Source of the DNA: Acanthosepion esculentum
Taxonomy: Eukaryota; Mollusca; Cephalopoda; Sepiida; Sepiidae
Assembly: GCA_964036315.1 (NCBI GenBank)
Contig: OZ038498.1
Coordinates: 8,466,636-8,530,635, forward strand
Direction of reading: 5' to 3'
Length of the DNA: 64,000 bases
This document shows positions 54,030 to 63,704 of the stretch, piece after piece. A model generated the notes under the pieces. The model did not search any database, had not been told where the DNA came from, and saw nothing but the letters and a program-made list of their open reading frames with translations. A program made the translations under genes and the position numbers. Each line of letters starts with the position of its first letter. Within the stretch, counting starts at the first letter, position 1.

Positions 54030-54245
54030 AATAAACCAACTCATCGAGTCTAGAAGAAACCTCAGCAGAATGCAGAAAGCACTGAACGGCCGATCCATCC
54101 TATATTTTTGACTCATCAGCAGTGTGCATCAATTACCAAGAATTGAAACCCAAACAGTTACGATAGGAGGCAAACGGTGTACCAACGGGTCTCGGTGCTT
54201 TCTGCATTCTGTTGAGGTTTCTTCTAGACTCGATGAATTACTTAA
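54030..54245. mobile_element. SINE-E head-to-head pair
   Basis: 54,030-54,190 on the minus strand is a SINE-E copy: tRNA-like head ('gtttgcctcctatcgtaac', 'gggtttcaattctt'), CTGATGA with decayed ribozyme parts, then 'gtgctttctgcattctg' and 'cttctagactcgatga'. 54,190-54,245 repeats the last 55 bp on the plus strand, so 'tcatcgagtctagaagaaac' is inverted across the pair. The motif retains CTGATGAGTC but the GAAA is GGAT. Confidence 0.7.
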
Positions 54246-56420
54246 TTATGATTATTTCAAATACACCTAATTATTTCTGTCTGTATATCCTTGTTTGAAC
54301 CGGCTTCTAATGTTCTGGACTGAGCGGCTTGGGGATAGTAGTCGTCCCTCGTGGAGGCACAGTCCTATGGGTAAAAGAGAAACTCGGAATATGTGATCGA
54401 GCGGCGCTATATCGAGTCTAACTGGCTACCTCTTCGTGTGGCACTATTTAGCTACGGTGGTTAATTGATTAATTAATTCGTCAAAGAAATTAATAACGGG
54501 AATTAGTAAAGCAATAGATAGATCGAAAGACATACTGAGCGACATTATTTGTATCTTTTTACAAACAAAGAATGGGTAAAAGATTTTTTATTTTATTTTC
54601 ATTTGCGATGCAAGATATAATTATTTTTTCTTTCCCGCAGAAAACGGGAAAGTTCGTCAGAAAGGCAGATCTTGGATCTGTCAGCATTAATTAATGTCCT
54701 GATAAGAGCAACGGTCTTGACCACGCGCATAGCTGACACTTGAAATTTTGAATGTCGGTCAACTGCGTGTGGAAAAAGGGGGTCAACGGAATTCGGTTAA
54801 CAAGAAAGACGGAATTAATCGAATTAGGCGAAACAAAAACATTGATATGGACGACAAACTGTACACGACAAAGACTTTCTGTCGCCAGAAATGGTCATCT
54901 GGACACACGATAATATTAAAACGAGAAAGACAAAGAGATTTGGTCTCCAGGTGGAACACGATCACCAGCGATCATTAATGATTCGGTCTTCAGTTGGATT
55001 TTGGGTGGCTCAGGATAAGATATGATAAAAAGAATTTTTAATTACGGCAATGTGTGATTCATAAGAATTCTGACCGATAACAGAAAAAATTCCGAGGAAG
55101 ATAATTCCTTTTCTTTCTTTTCTTTCCCCTCGGAGTGTCAATGTAAGCTAACACCAGCCTAGTCACACCAACACCGCCAAGAGATCACTTGACCCAAAGA
55201 GGGTAGCATGAAGCGATAGGCAGAGGTGAAAAATATGATAAAGAAGGGGATTTAGTTGACGCCCATCTGAAGGATTGGTATGAGGTACCAATGCGAGGAA
55301 GGATAAGCCTAGGGGGATAATTCTCCTCCGACCTCTCCTCACAGAAGGTGAAGATATGAGAAGGAAGGGAATTGTTGTTGACGCCCCTCGAAAGGATTGG
55401 TATGAGGTACCGGTATGAAAAGAAAGAGTTTTAGGAGGGTAATTCTCCTCCGACATCTCCTCACGGAAGTGGGTGAACCTCTCTAAACAAAGAGCGATAG
55501 ATTTCCAAAAATGGAAAGTGATACATTTTCCTGTCCGAAAACAAAGAAAATCCTTATTGGGGATTTGAAATTATCGAAGAATCCAGACCGCATCTGGCCC
55601 CACACCGGGTTTTGGTCGACGTCCATATAAACGAACGTCCCCGGGCGTTCAGTAGAGTTGAGAGTTCGAGAGTTGGGATTCCACAGTTCGAGAGAGTTCG
55701 AGTTCCGACTCCAGGGTTTGAGAGTTAGAGAATAACGCCTCGCAGCAGGTGACCGCACGAATTTCACGCTTTTCGACTTAGACTTCTAACCAAGAACAAG
55801 TTCAGTGAAGTCCGACTTAGATTTTCCACCAAAGCCAGTTTTAACAAATATCGATTGATGATACCAAAAGCCGTTTATTGAAAAACAACTTAAGATATCA
55901 AAACTCGCTAAGAAACGCAAAAGTGTCACAATCCATAGGCGTGGGCTGGGAGAGAGAGACGCACTCCTTATCCAACAAACAGATAGAAAGTAAATTGAAC
56001 AACATTTGAACTCCTTCAATTGTTCCTTTATTTTTCTTCTACATTCATTTGTGCTGCATCACCTTTGACCCGGATTCGACTCGCACTACGGCCCGACGCC
56101 TGATTGATTTCGTCAACCTAAGATCAAATCACAACCTGGGCAGGTTTTACCTAGATCAAAGTAGCTACTTCGGTAACCAGATGTTGGAGGCGAGCTGGGG
56201 ACGACAATGCTAATGCCGAATCTAACCAGACATGAACCGCGACCAAGACAAGAGTTAGAATCTCACATCCGATGACGTGATAACCAGCAGGGTTAGAGTG
56301 TCACATCTGTCGTCGCGATCAGGTCTTCAACGGGTGTCCCACGGTTAGACTGACTCACATACGGTGTCGTGATTGCAGGATCACACCACCCACTCGGGGT
56401 CAGTGTCACATTCGTTACCG
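54246..56420. other. Unassigned, structured, moderately GC-rich region (LTR-like?)
   Basis: Features include a 122-bp tandem duplication (55,225-55,460, 'aggattggtatgaggtacc' twice). A TATA-like 'catataaacg' (55,624-55,633) precedes repeated 'gagttcgag' motifs. Between 56,240 and 56,400 a 55-60 bp unit 'gttaga.tctcacat..g.cgtcg' occurs three times. This looks like retroelement LTR/leader DNA, but no LTR pair, primer-binding site or gag/pol frame was found. Confidence 0.3.
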
Positions 56421-56427
56421 AGGCCCG

Positions 56428-56600
56428 TTGGTACAGATGGTATGGCGTTTGCCTCCTATCGTAACTGTTCGGGTTTCAATTCTCGGTAGTGGATGCGCAC
56501 TGCTGATTAGTCCCAAATATAGGACGAAAGGGACGTCCAGTGCTTTCTGCATTCTGTTGAGGTTTCTTCTGGACTCGATGAATTACGTAATTATGCTTAT
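56428..56600 (+). mobile_element. SINE-E, full copy with tRNA-like head and hammerhead-like motif
   Basis: Head: 'ggcccgttggtacagatggtatgg' (A-box region) and 'gttcgggtttcaattctcgg' (B box). The body begins with the hammerhead-like motif at 56,497 and ends 'ctgttgaggtttcttctggactcgatgaatta'. A pol III head followed by a hammerhead is the layout of the schistosome Sm-alpha SINE. Confidence 0.75.
56497..56543 (+). ncRNA. Hammerhead-like motif, family E
   Basis: Helix I GCACTG/CAGTGC (56,497-56,502 with 56,538-56,543, 6 of 6 pairs); core CTGATTA (one change, G8 to U); helix II GTCC-CAAATATA-GGAC; GAAA (56,526-56,529); then GGGACGT and C (56,537). A single missing C after GAAA would explain the lost ACG/CGT helix III. 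Confidence 0.65.
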
Positions 56601-56799
56601 TTCAATTCCTCCTTATTTATATATATATATAAACATTTAAAATGCAAAAGTGAACGAAGAATATGAGCATATACTCAGTAAGCAACGTTTATACTAAACT
56701 CCACCCAATACAAAGGCTCGTGAGCCGCTCTAGGTAGATAGTTACTTTTAGATTGGCAATGTAATAATAATTGTTTCCATATAAGGAAACATTTGACAA

Positions 56800-57550
56800 T
56801 CATTGCCAGAGCAGCCAGTACTAATGTCGGTCGAAATTTATAAATTCTTTTTATTAAAACAATTTTTCAGGAAAGTAGATTTCTCAAGTCCAGTATCGAT
56901 GCGGTGTTTCTTTCCTAAGATTTTAATTGAAGTAGTGTGGAATATCATCACCTTTATTATGTTATTTTCTCTTCGGGTTACATGTGCTATCCATTTTAAT
57001 TGTTTGTGCTATTGAAATTCCTCAAGTCATGTGCTTTTTGTTATCTGGCCCAGTACTTTGCTTACGATTCTGTAGCAGCAATTCACATGGTTTGAAAAAG
57101 TGTAGTTTTCGGCAAAACCCATAGGCCACACTCGCTCAAAGTTATTTTAACAAATGGTCTTAGGAAGCGGTTGTATACAGCTGAAAGTTTAGATGTTTCT
57201 GAACGGATTTGGTGCCATGTAAGCTATCCATAGGAAGGTCTCAATTTGGCTAGGCTTTTTAAGAATATGACTCGACTTTTTAGGTTAATGTTTTGTTTTT
57301 TGTAGCAACTTGTGTTATTGGTCGAATCTACTTCTACCGGAGTCTATTCTATGTTCAATTTCCTTATCTTTTATAATCAATGCGTTACAATTGATCGATA
57401 TACCAAGGTATTTGAAGTGTTTATTATTTACTAATTTCACATCCTGGTTTTTATGACGGGTTCAGGTTATCAGGGCCATCATTGCTTACTTTCTAATTCC
57501 AGATCATTGTTTCTGTTTTGGGAAGATTTATCTTAAATCGTATTTCTTAA
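56800..57550 (-). pseudogene. LINE reverse transcriptase thumb-region remnant
   Basis: The minus strand gives KHFKYLGISINCNALIIKDK, EIEHRIDSGRSRFDQ, then KLLQKTKH, SCIQPLPKTIC, FERVWPMGF, NCCYRIVSKVLGQI, RRENNIIKVM. The series FKYLG...EIxxRIxxxRxxF...YGxxxW and the terminal RRxN correspond to the post-catalytic part of RTE-like LINE RT. Many stops and shifts. Confidence 0.7.
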
Positions 57551-58425
57551 AACACTTGGTAGATGGTGCTATTTTTCTATTCAAGATCATTCTATTGAAT
57601 ACCTATGTCACGGCATGGCACCCCCCATCATTAGTTCATTGGCCTCGGAAGAGGAAGCAGGCTTGTAGTTTTTTGTTAGTTGATTCGTTTGTAATGTGGT
57701 ACGAAAGCTTTAAAGGATTTGTGTCCATCTGCGCTTCCATAAAGGATTTGTTCACATTTGCGCTTCCATAATAAATGGTGCGGGATGGGGGGGATTTGAG
57801 TGAAAGGAGAGGTGGTAAGATTATGAGGATAGAGAAATTAGATAACGATTGGCCTTTGACTTGAAAGGGTTAACAATGGACTCTTCAAGGACACGTACAC
57901 CTAAGAGCCTTTTCCATAAATGCTTGAAAAATAGCGATGGAAAAATTGCCGTGGATAGAATACGGATGTAAAAAAGAAATTCTATTAAAAGGGCACATTT
58001 TAAGGTAAAAGAAATATGGTTAGCAAGATTGTGTCATGCCTATTTCTCCCAAAGAGTGGAATATTTGCGTTGGAATTCCTTAGTGAGATTCTCTTGTTAT
58101 CTAGACAAAGTTTTACACACAAAGAGACATCAACAAATTTTAAGTTCTGAAAAAATATCTATATTACTATGCAGCTGGTGAGGAAGTTAAAAACTTAATT
58201 GTATATCTCAACTGTTTTATTCCGTGTAAATAGGAATATGGAATGGACAAACACGGTGGATAAATAGTAACAGGTTTATTGTAGAGACCAGTACAACAAG
58301 CAAGGAAGTAATAGTTATACGCACGGTCGTCGCAAGTCAGTACAGTTGGGTGCGTGCTGTTATCGGAAGGCCGCTAGTCATGCAGATCCTAGCTCGATGG
58401 TATTTACCTGCCTCCCCACAAGGAA
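57551..58425. other. No gene seen
   Basis: Unrecognised sequence. A direct repeat 'aaaggatttgt.tccatctgcgcttccata' occurs at 57,712-57,770. Confidence 0.4.
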
Positions 58426-58428
58426 GGA

Positions 58429-58692
58429 TGTGGCACAAGGCCGAGTTTAGTGTGGGCTAATCCGAGCCCGTTGGCTCGGCCAAAAATTCCCCATAACCCG
58501 CATAAACGGGTCCGGGTCTGCCTACCTCCCCAGATGAGACTCTGCCCTTCGCCACACCCTCGTCCGGGTTCCTCTCTGCCCAAAGACAGAGAGTTCGACA
58601 GCAGACAAGAACAGAATAACAGATCCCAGCTCGACTCTCCTGTCCGCTGTCCTCACGGATACTTATAGGTGGTTACCACCTATAGTGCCACA
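58429..58692. repeat. GC-rich repeat with TGTGGCAC...GTGCCACA ends
   Basis: 264 bp beginning TGTGGCAC and ending GTGCCACA, which would suit a solo LTR or a small inverted-repeat element. The interior (58,440-58,610) is related to the 21,172-21,390 insertion. No matching target duplication ('aagga' vs 'cctca'). Confidence 0.5.
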
Positions 58693-59215
58693 CCTCATGG
58701 GGGGCATGCTATTCCATCACATGTCAAGGTAAAATAATACGTTTAGATTTATCTCACTTATCACTTCACAATGGTAAATATTCCAATATTCAACTTATTT
58801 TTCTTGTGAATTAAAAGTCTTTATTTTTGCTCGAATAATCTTGAAGCAATTGCTTGTTGTTGAAGTTGTGTCTGGAGTTGTCGCCGCCAGCGACTGATTT
58901 CTTTGTCGAAATAACGCGTTCGTCCGAGATTCTAATTACACTCGACATCGACTATGAAATTAATGTATATGGAGGAACAGGAAACATTTATTCAGAACTT
59001 GGAATTATTTTGTAAGCAACAGGATGTGTGTTTGTGTATCTGTGTGTGCGCGTTGTGGTACCTATATTCGTAAAAACATGATTGGTTTGAGTTTCTAATC
59101 AAATACTATAACATATCCGTGATTTCACATTCATGCCTCATAAGAACCTCTCAGTATAAGAATTAGCATAAATGCGAAACTGGTTCATTGTTGCTCTGAA
59201 AGTATCGATCTTACA
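58693..59215. other. No gene seen
   Basis: Unrecognised sequence with a short TG-rich stretch near 59,020. Confidence 0.45.
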
Positions 59216-59219
59216 TCAA

Positions 59220-59508
59220 AAGCTGTTGTCATGATAGATAAAGCGATAGATAGAAAGATAGATAAATAGAGAGATAGATAGACAAAGAGATTGATAAATA
59301 GAAAGATAGATAAATAGAAAGACAGAGAGATAGAGATATAGATAGATAGATAGAGAGAGAGATAAAAAGGTAGATAGACAAGTAGATATATATATATCTA
59401 CTTGTCTATCTACCTTTTTTATATATATATGTGGATAGATAGATAGAGAGATAGATAGACAGAGAGATAGATAGATAGAGAGAGATAAAAAGGGAGATAG
59501 ACAAGTAG

Positions 59509-59589
<81 letters not shown>

Positions 59590-59930
59590 GATAGATAAAT
59601 AGATAGATAGATAGAGAGATAGATAGACAGAGAGATAGATAGACAGAGACATAAAGGGAGATAGACAAGGATATATATATATAGATAGATAGAGATAGAG
59701 AGGTAGATAAATAGAGAGATAGACAGAGAGGTAGATAATAGAGAGATATATAAACAGAGAGATAGACAAATAGAGAGATAGATAAATAGAGAGAGAGATA
59801 TGTGTAGACAGATAGACAGAGAGATAGATAAATAGAGATAGATAGACAGAGATAGGTAAATAGAGAGATAGATAAATAGAGAGATAGATAGAGAGAGAGA
59901 GATGTGTAGACAGATTTCTTCCAATGCTTT
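59220..59930. repeat. Degenerate (GATA)n/(GAGA)n with (AT)n and (GT)n cores
   Basis: About 700 bp of GATA-like repeats with an inverted 'gatagacaagtagatata' block at 59,377-59,400/59,395-59,415 and an (AT)n(GT)n core (59,510-59,588). The Leu/Ser/Tyr/Ile-rich minus frames across it are artefacts of the repeat. Confidence 0.95.
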
Positions 59931-60021
59931 TTATTGTTTGTTTTTTTTGTTGTTTTTTTTCTGGCAATGATGTTACAACAAACTTAAACCAAGCGACAAA
60001 TAACATTTATCTGTTATCTTC

Positions 60022-60246
60022 ATGGATGTATCTGACGTGTCTCTCCCACGGAGAAAATCAAATGCCAATAGATGTCCATCGTATGCGCATGCGCTGACCT
60101 TGGGACAACTTGTATTATTTAGCGTAGTTGTCGGTGGTAATCCATTCAATGGTACGGATGTAGCACTTCTTAAGTTTATGAAATCACCCGAATGGGAAAG
60201 CCGAGATAACCACGGTGAAATAAGACAAAAACGCTTTTATTATTGA
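60022..60246 (+). CDS. Unrecognised 74-codon ORF, possible exon
   Basis: An ATG-started frame with less biased composition than the AT-rich surroundings (SLPRRKSNANRCPSYAHALT, LGQLVLFSVVVGGNPFNGTD, VALLKFMKSPEWESRDNHGE). It contains one hydrophobic segment, about residues 27-38, too short to be sure of a membrane helix. A long pyrimidine tract (59,928-59,962) precedes it, and an AG lies at about 59,993. No family is recognised. It may be a chance frame in otherwise non-coding DNA. Confidence 0.2.
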   Translation: MDVSDVSLPRRKSNANRCPSYAHALTLGQLVLFSVVVGGNPFNGTDVALLKFMKSPEWESRDNHGEIRQKRFYY

Positions 60247-61278
60247 TAATTTTTTTCTTTTTCTTTTTTTTTTTCCTTTTGTCTGTCTTATTGCTATTCA
60301 CTTTCACCAAAGTTTCTTCCTTCCAGATAATGAATTGTGTTGCATTGCATCCTGATGCTTAGAAAATAATTCCAACATCTGGATAAATGTTTCTTGTTCC
60401 TCCATTCTTCTCTTCATTCGACATCATTCTCTTCTTCTTCCAGATCTTTCGTCTTTGCTCATACTCGTCTCCTCTTCATCTTTCTTTTAGAAAACCCGCA
60501 ACCCTTCCTTCTCTCGGTGTTCATTATCATCACCCTCTCTCTTTACAGCATCTCCTCCTACTTTGTCTTTTTAGCTTATGCCATCAGTAGCAGCTGTTTC
60601 ATTCTAGCATCTTTATCGTCTTCTTCCTTCTCATTTGCTATTTTCTACCACACCTACCTCTTCTTTGTTCGTCCATTTCTTTTTCTTCCTTCTAGTTGTC
60701 TTCTTCAGCATCATGTTGTTCTTATATCTCAATATTATTATCCGGTTTCTTTTTCAGTTTCAAAATCCAATTGGACCATGACGGCATCATTACTCGAAAA
60801 TTAATACTCTGATGTTATTTTTTATGAAACTTGAATGAGAACAGCACATACCCAACAAGAAAAATTGCAATGGCGATATTCCTTGAGCTTATATAATTAT
60901 CAATGATAATGCAAACACACTATTCTTCTAAACATTAATTACAGTTGGTTAAAACAAACAAATCATTCTATGGATATATTATTGACAACAGTTAAAATGA
61001 AGCAGGTGGATTCTCATCTGTCCTAACAAAACTATTCCTACTACAATGTAAGATTTAAAAGTAATAGTAACACCAGCAAAATACCTGTAGACAGCTGAAT
61101 GCGGTCGGTTCGGTTGTGCAGTTTGACAAATGGGAAAGGTAAAAGTTAAACGTCTATTTTCAGTTTTCTATCGGTATAGAATTTGAATCAACGTGTGTAT
61201 TTCATTCCCCCACCACACATATTATTCAATCAATAAAAATATTATTATTTATCCTGAAGAAGTCCTTTCAAATTACTC

Positions 61279-61284
<6 letters not shown>
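60247..61284. other. No gene seen
   Basis: 60,380-60,720 is pyrimidine-rich ('cttcttcttcc'-like) and gives a spurious Ser/Phe/Leu frame. The rest is unrecognised. Confidence 0.45.
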
Positions 61285-61340
<56 letters not shown>

Positions 61341-61500
61341 AAATACACTCTTAAGGTGTGCTTTATTTATGGGATAAAGTGCTCAATATCAGAGTTAGAA
61401 CGTGTGTGGCCTGACGATTTCGTCTAGCATGAAACAGCCGGTCGCCTCTAAGAGTTGACTACAATGTTCACTTTTATATATATATATATATATATATATA
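61285..61500 (+). mobile_element. Penelope C terminal repeat, copy 1, between (AT)n tracts
   Basis: (AT)n, then 'aagaaatacactcttaaggtgtgct', 'gggataaagtgctcaatatcagag', a hammerhead-like motif (61,408-61,446), 'tctaagagttgactacaatgttcactttt', then (AT)n. Matches 61,500-61,706 and, reversed, 63,160-63,236. Confidence 0.75.
61408..61446 (+). ncRNA. Hammerhead-like motif, family C copy 1
   Basis: Helix I GGC/GCC; core CTGACGA (61,411-61,417), which fits CUGANGA; GAAA (61,431-61,434); helix III ACA-GCC-GGT (weak); C at 61,443. Helix II is weak in this copy. Confidence 0.5.
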
Positions 61501-61730
61501 AAGAAATATAGTCTTAAAGTATGCTATATTTATGGGATAAAGTGCTCATTATCAGAGATAGAGCGTGTGTAAATATAAAAGTGAACATAGAAGTCAACAT
61601 TTAGAGGTGACAGTCTGTTTCATGCTAGATGCAATCGTGGCCTGACGATTGCATCTAGCATGAAACAGACTGTCGCCTCCAAGTGTTGACTTCTATGTCC
61701 ACTTTTATATATATATATATATATATATAT
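61501..61730. mobile_element. Penelope C terminal repeats, palindromic pair
   Basis: After 'gggataaagtgctcattatcagag', 61,577-61,640 is the reverse complement of 61,643-61,706 ('ataaaagtg.acatagaagtcaac', 'gacagtctgtttcatgctagatgcaatcgt'), centred on 'ggcctg'. (AT)n follows. The whole would fold into a 64-bp-arm hairpin. Confidence 0.85.
61639..61677 (+). ncRNA. Hammerhead-like motif, family C copy 2
   Basis: Helix I GGC/GCC; core CTGACGA (61,642-61,648); helix II TGC-ATCTA-GCA with a T-T closing mismatch; GAAA (61,662-61,665); helix III ACA-GAC-TGT; C at 61,674. The left arm of the palindrome lacks the CTG of the core on its own strand. Confidence 0.55.
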
Positions 61731-62584
61731 TATTTTGTGCATAATTGTGCATTTGAAATTCCACCAAGATTTAATATTCATGTTATTTTGTATAAACTGA
61801 TGATTAAGTTGGTCGTTTTATGCTTGAAAATTCAGTTTTGATATTGTTCCGATAAAGCAACGTTTTTCAACTTAGTCAGCATAAATCATCTCCAATTTTT
61901 ACAATATATTCTTTCAGTTAAGCCTTTAAATATCTTATTGTCCTTATAATGACATGATTTTGAAATATTTTGGTTATGCGTTGTGGTGTACGAAATGCAA
62001 TGAATTATGAAAATATTTACAATTTATTTGTAAAGAATATGTGCTTATTTAAAATAATTCATGTCATGAATGTAGCGAAAATATATTTTGAACAAACAAC
62101 AAAGTTGCAATATAATAAACTTCCGAATTGTACAAAAGTAAGTCTTTCGATTCACGGGGATACTTTCCTTCAGGTTCAATAAAGTACGCTCTAAATACTT
62201 AAACAAACATAGGTCGTTGGCCACGCCGCTCATATGTGTCACCCCAGATGATATACTTTACATGCAATAACACAGCATAATGCATCCCTTAGTATTAAAG
62301 AAGCTAGGTACAGGGTTGACATGATGGGAACTCTTACCCGCCAAATGCATAATGCCGTAATCTGCATAATGCTGATTTTTTAAGTATGAGGAAGAGTTTC
62401 ATAACAGAAAGAAATATAAAACAACCATTCCAAGGTTGGGAGGTCTTTCACATATCACAGACGAGAATGTAATGTCCACGCACATATAGGCACACATATG
62501 CTAAGGCGGCCCGAGGAGAGACAAAGTGACGAGTTGAACAAAATGTAAATTTAAATATGAAAGATACACTTTTTTTGTTATTCC
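61731..62584. other. No gene seen
   Basis: AT-rich, unrecognised. Confidence 0.45.
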
Positions 62585-62594
62585 TTAGACCTCC

Positions 62595-62661
<67 letters not shown>
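62585..62661. repeat. (CA)n(AT)n tract
   Basis: CA repeat followed by 50 bp of AT repeat. Confidence 0.95.
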
Positions 62662-62665
<4 letters not shown>

Positions 62666-62940
62666 AGGGTGTAATGGATAAATTGTCTAAATTATGCAAA
62701 AATGAAAATAACACCGACATCCCATTTTAACAGGTACATTTAGCAAAATTACACAAAAATATCTTGTAATAGTAAAGAGTAAATTTATTCAATAAAATCG
62801 GCATAGGCTTCAACCACTGCCTCCAATGAATTTGGAATCTCTTGTAACAGTTACTTCCGGCGCGAATGCCAAGCAGTAGAGCAGGCCGGTTCAAAATATC
62901 TGGTGGAGTGAATTGCGTCATATTGTTTTGTTTTTTTGGG
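62662..62940 (-). mobile_element. Possible DNA-transposon end
   Basis: The right edge of the AT tract continues as 'cagggtgtaatggataaattgtc', which resembles a mariner-type terminus. On the minus strand the sequence EIPNSLEAVVEAYADFIE precedes a stop and runs toward that terminus, as the last residues of a transposase would. The family is not recognised and the other end was not found. Confidence 0.35.
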
Positions 62941-63068
62941 GGATTTTCTTAACGCCGATAATCAACCTGCCCTACTATAGAGTGCAGACGACAAAATAAA
63001 AAAAAAAAAACGTGCATCAGCGAAATTAAAAAATATAAAATGGCGACAATTGACAGGTCCCATCATAC

Positions 63069-63069
<1 letters not shown>

Positions 63070-63137
<68 letters not shown>

Positions 63138-63165
63138 CATATATATATATACATATATATAAAAG
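63070..63165. repeat. (AT)n with (ACAT) interruptions
   Basis: Degenerate AT repeat bordering the Penelope C terminal repeat. Confidence 0.95.
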
Positions 63166-63179
63166 TGGACATGGAAGTC

Positions 63180-63236
63180 AGCACTTAGAGGCGACAGTCT
63201 GTTTCATGCTAGTGCAATCGTCAGGCGACTAGTGCT
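63180..63236 (-). ncRNA. Hammerhead-like motif, family C copy 3, with extended helix I
   Basis: Minus strand: outer helix I AGCACT/AGTGCT (63,231-63,236 with 63,180-63,185, 6 of 6), an internal loop, inner GC/GC, core CTGACGA (63,218-63,224), helix II TGC-ACTA-GCA, GAAA, helix III ACA-GAC-TGT, C. A loop within helix I is typical of natural hammerheads, where it docks onto loop II. Confidence 0.6.
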
Positions 63237-63704
63237 GTTATTTTTCTCGGCTGTTTATATAAGGGTCAGTGGTGCATTATGGGTAGTATATTTTGGCGGG
63301 TACTTTTACCGGAAGTCGCTTATTTGTTTATTTATTTATGTCAAATTATTTTGCTTGTTTTTTTGTTTGTTTTTTTATTTTTATTTTTTATCTTATATAT
63401 TTATTTATTCTTTTATTTTGATCGGTGTTTTTGGTTAACGTAGTAAAAAAATTTGTTTATATAGCTTATTGTTGGTAGTCTATAATGGCCGCCATTTACC
63501 GGAAATCGCTTGTTCGCTTATTTATTTGGGTCAAATTGTTTTGCTTATTATTTTTAGTTTTATTTGTATAACAGTTATAACTTTCGTCCGTTCTTTTGTT
63601 TTGATTTTATTTCGCATATTCTAACAGGTGTGGTTTTGTGATTTGTTTGGAGTAGTTTATTTTGCTTATTTTATTGTTGTTTGTTTATATATTTATTTAT
63701 TTTT

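Noticed and set aside
59216..60006. Leu/Ser/Tyr-rich minus-strand frames of 150-172 codons
   Set aside because: Translation of a degenerate GATA/GAGA microsatellite.
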